A stretch of DNA of 5,643 nucleotides from Alphaproteobacteria bacterium (GTDB lineage: Bacteria; Pseudomonadota; Alphaproteobacteria; SMXP01), in contig JANQLI010000175.1 of assembly GCA_028280675.1 (NCBI GenBank), positions 1-5,643 of the forward strand. The letters are read 5' to 3'. Below the pieces are notes generated by a model that did not search any database, was not told the origin of the DNA, and worked only from the letters and a program-made list of their open reading frames with translations. How positions within the stretch are numbered: the first letter of the stretch is position 1; every line of letters starts with the position of its first letter. Shown here in pieces: positions 1 to 5,643 of this stretch. Both the position numbers and the translations under genes were made by a program.

Positions 1-1
1 C

Positions 2-1195
2 CTTTATCCCGATCCCGCATTGATTGACGATGCGGCTCGCATGCTGATTGAGGCCGAGCGGCCGATGATGATGGTCGGGTCAGAAGTGACGCGCGCTGGG
101 GCGACGGATGAATTGGTGGCTTTGGCCGAGCTTCTTGGCATTCCCGTCGCGCAAGGATTCAGCGTCTATGGTGATTTTCCGTTTAATCACCCGCTCTTTG
201 CTGATTTTTATGCATTGGGCACGCCGCGCGAAGCGTTGCGCATGGATACGTTCCTGAATTTGGGATCGCATATGCCCGACCCCTCGATTTTCTCTGCGCC
301 AGCAAAAGAAACAACAAAAGTCATTCATGCCCGTGTGGAGTTTGAAAAGATTGCCAACATCTATCCCACGGATGTGCCGATCGCGGCGGGCATGAAAGAA
401 ACTATTACCGCGCTGCATGACTCCATAGAAAGCATGGTGACCAAAGAGCGTCTCAATGCCATTCGTGCGCCGCGCATGGAAGAGCGGCAAAAAGTGCATG
501 CTGAGCGGATTACCAAGCGTGACGACAAAGCTAAAGCAGGGTGGAACAACAGTCCGCTGTCATGGGAGCGCGTCTCCTTCGAGATGGAGCAAGCGCTTGA
601 AGAGGACGCCATCATTGTGTCTGAGCTTGATTACCGCATTCCATATGAATGGCTCGACTTTAGCCCTGGCAAAAAACGCCTGATCGGGCAAACCACAGGC
701 TTTGCTTTGGGATGGTGTGTCGGCGCCGCTCTTGGCGTGAAGATGGGGTTGCCAAACAAGCAAGTGGTGGCTTGCCTCGGTGATGGGGCGATGTTGTTTG
801 GGCAACTGGAAATTCTGTGGACAGCCTCGCGGTATGACATCCCTGTCACGATCTTGCTGTTTAACAACCGTTCATATGACAATGAACGGCACCGGATTTA
901 TCAAAACTCACCGCTCGCGAATAACCGTGAGAAAAAAGACCTATGGCGCGATATGTCAACTTATCTTGGCGATCCTATTGTGGACTTTGTTGGTATCTCT
1001 AATGCGTTTTCCATTGAAGGGCAATTGGCAGAAACGCCAGAGCAATTTCAGGCGGCATTAAAACGGGCAGGCGACGTCACCCGTGAAGGGCGTCCTTTTG
1101 TGATCGACGCAATCATCGAACAGCTCGGTTTTAAGGCAAACGAAAATTGGTATCCGGATATTTCCGTCGCCGACATGCGTACACGGAAGGTGTAA
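2..1195 (+). CDS. ThDP-dependent enzyme, acetolactate synthase / benzoylformate decarboxylase superfamily (5'-partial)
   Basis: The reading frame is open to the left edge, so the start lies outside the window; the TTG at 20 is internal. About 397 residues are visible against roughly 550 for the family. The missing part is the N-terminal pyrimidine-binding domain with its catalytic glutamate. Counting from the TTG at 20, residues 1-140 look like the central domain, beginning with an AARMLIEAERPMMMVGSEV stretch. Residues 190-375 are the pyrophosphate-binding domain. It carries the ThDP/Mg signature GDG at 254-256, followed after 25 residues by NN at 282-283, and preceded by the glycine-rich TTGFALGW. 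Enzymes of this fold cleave or join carbon bonds next to the carbonyl of 2-oxo acids. Nothing visible separates a decarboxylase, a carboligase or an oxalyl-CoA-type enzyme, so no symbol is given. It shares its strand with the aminotransferase 77 bases downstream and may be cotranscribed with it. Family assignment is strong; substrate is unknown. Confidence 0.9.
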   Translation, partial: LYPDPALIDDAARMLIEAERPMMMVGSEVTRAGATDELVALAELLGIPVAQGFSVYGDFPFNHPLFADFYALGTPREALRMDTFLNLGSHMPDPSIFSAPAKETTKVIHARVEFEKIANIYPTDVPIAAGMKETITALHDSIESMVTKERLNAIRAPRMEERQKVHAERITKRDDKAKAGWNNSPLSWERVSFEMEQALEEDAIIVSELDYRIPYEWLDFSPGKKRLIGQTTGFALGWCVGAALGVKMGLPNKQVVACLGDGAMLFGQLEILWTASRYDIPVTILLFNNRSYDNERHRIYQNSPLANNREKKDLWRDMSTYLGDPIVDFVGISNAFSIEGQLAETPEQFQAALKRAGDVTREGRPFVIDAIIEQLGFKANENWYPDISVADMRTRKV

Positions 1196-1209
1196 GGCAT
1201 GATGGCGAT

Positions 1210-1240
1210 TGTCATCTGCGGAAAACGTCCAAAGATGACA
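1210..1240 (+). repeat. Intercistronic inverted repeat / RNA hairpin
   Basis: TGTCATCT at 1210-1217 is perfectly complementary to AGATGACA at 1233-1240. Inside the loop, GGA at 1220-1222 can pair with TCC at 1228-1230, giving an 8-bp stem, a 2x2 internal loop, a 3-bp stem and a 5-base loop. The structure begins 14 bases after the stop of the ThDP gene and ends 20 bases before the aminotransferase Shine-Dalgarno. No T tract follows, so it is not a typical intrinsic terminator. It could be an mRNA processing or stability element between two cistrons, or an operator. Function is inferred only. Confidence 0.45.
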
Positions 1241-1260
1241 TTGAGAGAAACCACTGCTGC

Positions 1261-1266
1261 AGGAGG
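1261..1266 (+). promoter_or_regulatory. Shine-Dalgarno AGGAGG deciding the aminotransferase start
   Basis: A perfect AGGAGG lies six bases before the ATG at 1273. This selects that ATG over the in-frame upstream ATG at 1147. Starting at 1147 would overlap the ThDP gene by 49 bases and add 42 arginine- and cysteine-rich residues in front of the Tat signal. Confidence 0.85.
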
Positions 1267-1272
1267 CGCAAC

Positions 1273-2385
1273 ATGACACTGACACGTAGACATGCTCTAG
1301 GTGCATTCACACTCGCTGGAGCGCCCTCTCTTCTCTCCTCATCTGCATTTGCTGACACGTGTGCCGTTCCGCCGCGCCAGGATCTGCCCGGCCCTGCGCG
1401 CCTCATCGCTAATGAAAACCCCTACGGCCCGTCTCCCAAAGCGCGCGACGCCATGTTTCAGGCCTTCGATGAAGCGCATCGTTATGCCATGCGGGCGGCG
1501 ATAGAGCTAAAAGCGCAAATTGCGGCGGGTGAGAATGTCGATAAGTCACAGGTTTTCTTAGGCGCGGGATCTGGTGAGATTTTACGTATGGCAGGGTTGC
1601 GCACCGCATTGGACGGCAAAAAAATTCTCGCAGCCACACCGACCTTTGAAATGTTGCAACCATATGCGGAGCAAGCTGGCGCCGAAATTGTGCGTGTTGC
1701 GCTTGATGCTAACTATGTGCACGATCTTGATGCTTTAGCAGATGCGATCACCGATGACATTGGTCTTGTCTATATTTGTAATCCGAATAATCCGACAGGA
1801 ACCTTGTTGCCTGCGGATGATTTGCGCGCCTTTTGCAAACAATACGCGCCGCAAACGCTGATTATGATTGATGAAGCTTATATTGAGTTGACCGACGATC
1901 CGGTTGGCAACTCAATGATTGATCTTGTGCAGGCGGACGCCAATGTGCTGATTACGCGCACCTTCTCAAAATTGCACGGCATGGCGGGCCTGCGCATTGG
2001 ATGGGGGATGGCGCCTGCGCCTGTGGTTCAATCGATGAGTAAGCTGGCCATGGCGATGCCAAACACGCTGGGCCTGCGTGCCGCGATCGCAAGTTATGCA
2101 GATACAGCGTTCCAGGCCTTCAGCAAGGAGCGCATCATCACAGGGCGGCAAATGGTCATGGATGTGTGTGGTGAAGTGGGATTGGCGTATGCGCCCTCGC
2201 ACACAAATTTCGTGTTCTTTGATGCAGGCATGCCTGCAGGTGAGATGAGTGCGAAAATGCGCGAGCGGAATATTATGTTCCGTGGTGTGCAAGGATTTGA
2301 AACGCACTGCCGTGTCAGTGTTGGGACCGTTGAACACATGGCCATGTTCCAAGAGGCGCTGCGCTCCATTGTCACAGAAGGTTAA
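1273..2385 (+). CDS. Tat-exported PLP-dependent aminotransferase, HisC-like (fold type I, class I/II)
   Basis: The 370-residue product has the features of a histidinol-phosphate-aminotransferase-like enzyme. Visible are the N-terminal ANENPYGPSP segment (46-55), GAGSGEIL (97-104), which resembles the family's cofactor-phosphate loop, and NPNNPTG (170-176). DEAY (200-203) has the Asp that pairs with the pyridine nitrogen. Next come TFSKLHGMAGLRIGW (230-244), with Schiff-base Lys233 and Arg241, and a C-terminal HCRVSVGT with Arg347 in the place of the substrate-carboxylate arginine. Residues 1-27 form a signal peptide: a TRRHAL twin-arginine motif (Arg5-Arg6), a hydrophobic stretch and an AFA cleavage site before Asp28. 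Tat exports folded, cofactor-loaded proteins, which suits a PLP enzyme, so the likely location is the periplasm. Cytosolic HisC of histidine biosynthesis lacks such a leader, so this is more likely a paralogue with another amino-acid or amine substrate, and the symbol hisC is withheld. It follows the ThDP gene and may share its transcript. Confidence 0.93.
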   Translation: MTLTRRHALGAFTLAGAPSLLSSSAFADTCAVPPRQDLPGPARLIANENPYGPSPKARDAMFQAFDEAHRYAMRAAIELKAQIAAGENVDKSQVFLGAGSGEILRMAGLRTALDGKKILAATPTFEMLQPYAEQAGAEIVRVALDANYVHDLDALADAITDDIGLVYICNPNNPTGTLLPADDLRAFCKQYAPQTLIMIDEAYIELTDDPVGNSMIDLVQADANVLITRTFSKLHGMAGLRIGWGMAPAPVVQSMSKLAMAMPNTLGLRAAIASYADTAFQAFSKERIITGRQMVMDVCGEVGLAYAPSHTNFVFFDAGMPAGEMSAKMRERNIMFRGVQGFETHCRVSVGTVEHMAMFQEALRSIVTEG

Positions 2386-2507
2386 CGCCTTACAGCCGCT
2401 ATAGCAGAAACGGCGCGCCAAAACACCTACAGAAAATAAGGGCTTAAGGCCATGTTAAGGGGTGTACGGTCTTTAGTGCACCTGGATTGGTCATGAGATA
2501 TCCTGAA

Positions 2508-2536
2508 TTGCAAAACACTTGCGGAATCACGATAGT
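2508..2536 (+). promoter_or_regulatory. Candidate sigma-70-type promoter for korAB
   Basis: TTGCAA at 2508-2513 (four of six matches to TTGACA) is separated by 17 bases from GATAGT at 2531-2536 (four of six matches to TATAAT). This would start transcription near 2543, leaving a leader of about 60 bases before the GTG at 2602. A short inverted repeat, ACACT (2515-2519) and AGTGT (2534-2538), spans the spacer and -10 box and could be a weak operator, but five-base arms are easily found by chance. Confidence 0.35.
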
Positions 2537-2587
2537 GTGCCCGCCGCCCTCTGAGGATGGCCACGGATTTACCACTGTTTGATGAGT

Positions 2588-2592
2588 AGGAG
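2588..2592 (+). promoter_or_regulatory. Shine-Dalgarno AGGAG supporting the GTG start of korA
   Basis: AGGAG lies nine bases upstream of the GTG at 2602. An in-frame TAG at 2587-2589 closes the frame upstream and overlaps this site, so no ATG is available further upstream. GTG is the only good start that leaves the N-terminal domain complete. Confidence 0.8.
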
Positions 2593-2601
2593 TCACCCCT
2601 G

Positions 2602-4491
2602 GTGGACGCCAAAGCTTTATTACCTGAAGATGATCTGGATGCCGTTGTCGTGCGTTTCGCGGGCGATTCCGGTGATGGCATCCAATTGCTTGGGTCGCAA
2701 TTTACAACGGCCACGGCGATCGGCGGCAGTGGGATTGCGACATTCCCCGATTTTCCAGCCGAGATTCGCGCGCCCGCAGGCACAACCTTCGGCGTGTCCG
2801 CCTATCAGGTGAAGTTTGGCGCACGCACGATTTTTACATCTGGTGATGAGCCTGATGTTTTGGTGGCTCTGAACCCAGCAGCCCTGAAAACGAACCTGCC
2901 TTTGTTGCGCGAGGGCGGTTTGGTCATCTTAGATAAAGACACCTTTATTGATCGTAATCTCAAGAAGGCGGAGCTTGACAGTAATCCGCTCGAAGACGGC
3001 ACTCTGGATGACTACAAAGTCATGGCGGTCGATATTACCAAATTAACGTTGGAGGCGGTCAAAGACTTAGGCCTCGGCAATAAAGAGGCGCATCGTTGTA
3101 AGAATATGTGGGCTCTTGGTTTGACGGTGTGGACCTTTGGGCAAGACCGCGCGCCAATCATCACGTGGCTTGAGCAAAAATTCGCCAGCAACGAGATTGT
3201 CTGTAAAGCGAATATTGCCGCGCTTAATGCAGGGCATGTTTATGGTGAAGCGGCGGAAGAAAGCGGTGACGCTAAACAATATCACGTCGGCACCATGGCG
3301 GCGGAACCAGGAACCTATCGCACGGTGAATGGCGCGCAAGCGCTTGCCTGGGGCTTGGTTGCAGGCAGCCAATTGTCTGACTTGCAAATGATCTTCAGCT
3401 CATATCCCATCACACCGGCATCGCCCCTCTTGCACCAGCTTTCACAAATGAAAGAGTTTGGCGTACTGACCTTCCAAGCAGAAGATGAAATTGCTGCAGC
3501 CTGCGCGGCTTTGGGCACATCTTTTGCGGGGTCACTGGGCGTCACATCAAGTTCCGGTCCCGGCATTGCTCTGAAAGGGGAAACCATTGGTCTGGCGATT
3601 TCTGCCGAACTGCCCATGGTGATTGTCAATGCGCAACGTGGCGGCCCGTCAACCGGGCTTCCCACCAAAACCGAACAATCGGATTTGTATCAGGCCATTT
3701 ATGGACGTAATGGCGATGCGCCGATACCTGTGGTGGCGACACGTTCACCGGGAGATTGCTTTGACGCCGCCATTGAGGCGGTGCGCCTCGCGCTGAAATA
3801 CATGACGCCGGTGATGTTGCTCACCGATGGATACATTATGAACGCATCGGAACCTTGGAAATTGCCCGATGTCACGTCATACGATCCCATCCCGCACCGA
3901 TTATTGGATAAGCCCCGCGATGAAGAAGAGCCGTTTAATCCGTTCGAGCGCGATCCCAAAACATTGGCGCGGCAATGGGCGAAGCTCGGCACAAAGGGAC
4001 TTGAGCATCGCATTGGCGGCATTGAGAAGTCTTATGACACGGGACATATCTCTTACGATCCCGAAAACCATCAAAAGATGACAGAGGTGCGGCGTGCCAA
4101 AGTGGATGGCATCGCTCAAGACATCCCGCAACAAATAGTGGACATTGGCCCAAACAAAGGCCGCCTGGCTGTCGTCGGGTGGGGCTCGACCTATGGCCCA
4201 ATAGCCCGCGCGGTGCGCATCGCCAATGCCGAAGGGCACAATGTCAGCCATATTCATTTGCGGCATATTAATCCGCTCCCGGAGAATCTCGGCGATCTCC
4301 TCGCAGGGTTTGACCGTGTGCTTGTCCCGGAAATGAATATGGGGCAGTTGATCACCGTGTTGCGTGATCATTATCTGCTGCGGGCGACCCCGTTCCATAA
4401 AGTGTCAGGGCAACCGTTTAAAATTTCGGAAATCCTCGGGGCGATCCATGATCAACTCGGGATCAATGCAGAAGAATACAAAGGCCATTAG
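2602..4491 (+). CDS. korA: 2-oxoglutarate:ferredoxin oxidoreductase, fused gamma-alpha subunit
   Basis: With KorB this subunit converts 2-oxoglutarate, CoA and oxidised ferredoxin to succinyl-CoA, CO2 and reduced ferredoxin in the cytoplasm. The 629 residues read as three parts. Residues 15-205 are the gamma domain, with RFAGDSGDGIQLLG (18-31) and PAEIRAPAGTTFGVSAYQV following. From about 240 is the alpha pyrimidine-binding domain, with SSYPITPASPLL near 266-277, QAEDEIAA (Glu294, Glu296), TSSSGPG (315-321) and QRGGPSTGLPTKTEQSDL (345-362). Residues 520-629 are the C-terminal transketolase-like domain, with VVGWGSTYGP and LRHINPLPENLGDLL. The length and these motifs closely resemble, from memory, the KorA of Mycobacterium tuberculosis (Rv2455c), which favours 2-oxoglutarate over pyruvate. 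Related 2-oxoacid oxidoreductases share the architecture, so substrate remains an inference. The stop is two bases before korB, indicating translational coupling. No truncation or frameshift is seen. Confidence 0.93.
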   Translation: MDAKALLPEDDLDAVVVRFAGDSGDGIQLLGSQFTTATAIGGSGIATFPDFPAEIRAPAGTTFGVSAYQVKFGARTIFTSGDEPDVLVALNPAALKTNLPLLREGGLVILDKDTFIDRNLKKAELDSNPLEDGTLDDYKVMAVDITKLTLEAVKDLGLGNKEAHRCKNMWALGLTVWTFGQDRAPIITWLEQKFASNEIVCKANIAALNAGHVYGEAAEESGDAKQYHVGTMAAEPGTYRTVNGAQALAWGLVAGSQLSDLQMIFSSYPITPASPLLHQLSQMKEFGVLTFQAEDEIAAACAALGTSFAGSLGVTSSSGPGIALKGETIGLAISAELPMVIVNAQRGGPSTGLPTKTEQSDLYQAIYGRNGDAPIPVVATRSPGDCFDAAIEAVRLALKYMTPVMLLTDGYIMNASEPWKLPDVTSYDPIPHRLLDKPRDEEEPFNPFERDPKTLARQWAKLGTKGLEHRIGGIEKSYDTGHISYDPENHQKMTEVRRAKVDGIAQDIPQQIVDIGPNKGRLAVVGWGSTYGPIARAVRIANAEGHNVSHIHLRHINPLPENLGDLLAGFDRVLVPEMNMGQLITVLRDHYLLRATPFHKVSGQPFKISEILGAIHDQLGINAEEYKGH

Positions 4492-4493
4492 CG

Positions 4494-5519
4494 ATGAATG
4501 TCGAAGCACAAAAACTGACGGCCAAAGATTTTGCCACCAATCAAGAAGTGCGCTGGTGCCCTGGATGTGGTGACTATGCCATTTTGAAATGCCTGCAACG
4601 CACCATGCCGGATATGGGCGTGACCCGTGAGAATACGGTCTTTGTGTCGGGCATTGGCTGTTCGTCGCGTTTTCCTTATTACATGAACACCTATGGCTTT
4701 CACACGATTCACGGCCGCGCACCGGCTGTGGCGACAGGGGTGAAGCTGGCCAATCCGGAATTGGATGTGTGGGTTATCACTGGCGATGGCGATAGCCTCT
4801 CCATTGGCGGTAATCATCTCATGCACGCCTTACGGCGCAATGTGGGCCTGAATATTCTGCTCTTTAATAATGAGATTTATGGCCTGACCAAAGGGCAATA
4901 CTCGCCCACCTCGCAAGTCGGTACACGATCTCCATCGACGCCTTATGGGTCGGTGGATCGTGCCTTGGTCCCCTGTGCCTATGCCCTTGGTGCTGGGGCG
5001 ACGTTCATCGCCCGCACAGTTGATACGGCGCAAAAGCATATGCCGGACATCTTTAAGCGCGCTCATGCCCATAGCGGCACGTCCTTTGTCGAAATTTTCC
5101 AAAACTGTATCGTGTATGCGGATGGCATCTTTGAAGGCTTCACCGATAAAAAGGCGGCGCCGGATAACCAATTGCTGGCTGAACACGGCAAACCGTTGCT
5201 CTATGGCAAAGAGGGCAATAAAGGTTTGCGCCTCAAGCCGGGCACGCTTGACCTTGAAGCCGTGACCATCGGCGAAGATGGCGTCACTGCTGATGACATT
5301 CTTGTACATGATGAAACCAATAAGGTGCTTGCGCAGATGTTGATCGGTCTGCAACGTCCAGACTTCCCGATGGTATTGGGTGTGATTTATGCCGAAGAAA
5401 ATGTCCCCGTGTTCGAAGCCAGTGTCACGGAACAAGTACAGGGCATTCGTGAGTCTAAAGGGCCCGGCGACCTGAACGCCTATATGGCAAAGGGACGGAC
5501 CTGGACCGTGCCGTCATAA
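4494..5519 (+). CDS. korB: 2-oxoglutarate:ferredoxin oxidoreductase, beta subunit (ThDP and [4Fe-4S] binding)
   Basis: This 341-residue subunit binds the pyrophosphate end of ThDP and one iron-sulfur cluster that carries electrons toward ferredoxin. Four cysteines match the cluster ligands of the family: Cys22 and Cys25 in WCPGCGDY, Cys56 in SGIGCSSRFPYY, and Cys205 in EIFQNC. ThDP/Mg binding is shown by GDGDSLSIGGNHLMHA (97-112) and NNEIYGLTKGQYSPTS (125-140), and HGRAPAVATGVK (73-84) is also typical. The segment after the last cysteine reads IVYADG, where many relatives have a form closer to NDG, a mild departure. The start at 4494 follows the korA stop by two bases. A modest AAAGG at 4480-4484, inside korA, serves as ribosome-binding site, so translation is probably coupled. 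No ferredoxin, delta subunit or maturation gene is present in the window. Length and motifs agree with stand-alone KorB proteins such as that of M. tuberculosis (Rv2454c). Confidence 0.94.
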   Translation: MNVEAQKLTAKDFATNQEVRWCPGCGDYAILKCLQRTMPDMGVTRENTVFVSGIGCSSRFPYYMNTYGFHTIHGRAPAVATGVKLANPELDVWVITGDGDSLSIGGNHLMHALRRNVGLNILLFNNEIYGLTKGQYSPTSQVGTRSPSTPYGSVDRALVPCAYALGAGATFIARTVDTAQKHMPDIFKRAHAHSGTSFVEIFQNCIVYADGIFEGFTDKKAAPDNQLLAEHGKPLLYGKEGNKGLRLKPGTLDLEAVTIGEDGVTADDILVHDETNKVLAQMLIGLQRPDFPMVLGVIYAEENVPVFEASVTEQVQGIRESKGPGDLNAYMAKGRTWTVPS

Positions 5520-5643
5520 AACTCGAAGACATGTCAGACTCTTTATCACTTCAGTATTGAGACACGTTCGCGGAAACACCTTTACGGGGAATGCTTGAGT
5601 GCGGTTTCACTATCTGACTGAGTCAATGTGCGTTTATTGCTTT
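5520..5643. other. Non-coding tail downstream of korB
   Basis: The 124 bases after the korB stop contain no open frame I can support, no tRNA-like fold and no GC-rich hairpin with a following T run. The only ordered element is an 11-base palindrome, TGACTGAGTCA at 5615-5625, which is too short and isolated to interpret. The end of the korAB transcript is therefore not visible here. Confidence 0.5.

Larger units (their letters stand above)
2386..2601. other. Intergenic region between the aminotransferase gene and korA
   Basis: These 216 bases contain no convincing gene. They hold the candidate korA promoter and ribosome-binding site listed separately. The first part has short self-complementary pieces: GGCGCGCC at 2412-2419, and a CTTAA...TTAAG pair just before 2460. 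Neither is followed by a T run, so no intrinsic terminator for the aminotransferase can be claimed. The gap length suggests that korAB begins a new transcription unit. Confidence 0.6.

Noticed and set aside
1147..1272. Upstream in-frame ATG extending the aminotransferase by 42 residues
   Set aside because: It overlaps the ThDP gene, lacks a ribosome-binding site, encodes an unlikely basic, cysteine-containing extension, and would bury the Tat signal. The ATG at 1273 has a perfect AGGAGG.
2412..2419. GGCGCGCC palindrome after the aminotransferase gene as a terminator stem
   Set aside because: It is self-complementary without a loop and is followed by mixed sequence rather than a T run.
1966..2421. 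Antisense open frame of 151 codons overlapping the aminotransferase 3' end
   Set aside because: The translation is rich in His, Arg and Cys with no domain, which is typical of a shadow of the real gene.
2493..2582. A 29-codon frame that could be a leader peptide before korA
   Set aside because: It has no Shine-Dalgarno, its start would lie upstream of the candidate promoter, and it shows no run of a single regulatory amino acid.
3901..4398. Antisense open frame of 165 codons opposite korA
   Set aside because: It is fully inside korA, whose motifs are intact across this stretch, and it shows no recognisable domain.
4830..5435. Long antisense open frame of 201 codons opposite korB
   Set aside because: It lies wholly within a well-conserved gene, resembles no protein I know, and is explained by codon bias on the opposite strand.
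5615..5625. TGACTGAGTCA palindrome as an operator
   Set aside because: It is a single 11-base element with no second copy and no downstream gene visible to regulate.

Overview
The window carries four co-directional genes on the + strand and looks like an ordinary chromosomal metabolic region of a Gram-negative, probably aerobic, bacterium. One protein has a twin-arginine (Tat) signal peptide, which implies a periplasm. The moderate GC content, the good AGGAGG/AGGAG ribosome-binding sites and the overall protein style fit a proteobacterium. An alphaproteobacterium is my best guess, but the sequence contains no marker that fixes the taxon. I see no RNA gene, CRISPR array, insertion sequence, integrase, phage gene or toxin-antitoxin pair.

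Layout. Positions 2-1195 hold the C-terminal two thirds of a thiamine-diphosphate (ThDP) enzyme of the acetolactate synthase / benzoylformate decarboxylase superfamily, cut by the left edge. After a 77-base gap that can form a clear hairpin comes a HisC-like PLP aminotransferase (1273-2385) with a Tat signal peptide, so it is predicted to act outside the cytoplasm. A 216-base gap (2386-2601) separates it from the next transcription unit and contains a candidate sigma-70 promoter. Then come korA (2602-4491, GTG start) and korB (4494-5519), two bases apart. They encode the fused gamma-alpha subunit and the beta subunit of a CoA-dependent 2-oxoglutarate:ferredoxin oxidoreductase. The last 124 bases hold no gene I can support.

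How the genes fit together. KorAB oxidatively decarboxylates 2-oxoglutarate to succinyl-CoA and passes electrons to ferredoxin, as an alternative to or alongside the 2-oxoglutarate dehydrogenase complex. It resembles the stand-alone two-subunit form known from Mycobacterium tuberculosis and some aerobic or microaerobic bacteria. The first two genes probably form their own unit. Both belong to families that act on 2-oxo acids or amino acids, but their substrates cannot be read from the sequence. Nothing here amounts to a clearly new system. The most unusual item is the Tat-targeted aminotransferase beside an unassigned ThDP enzyme.
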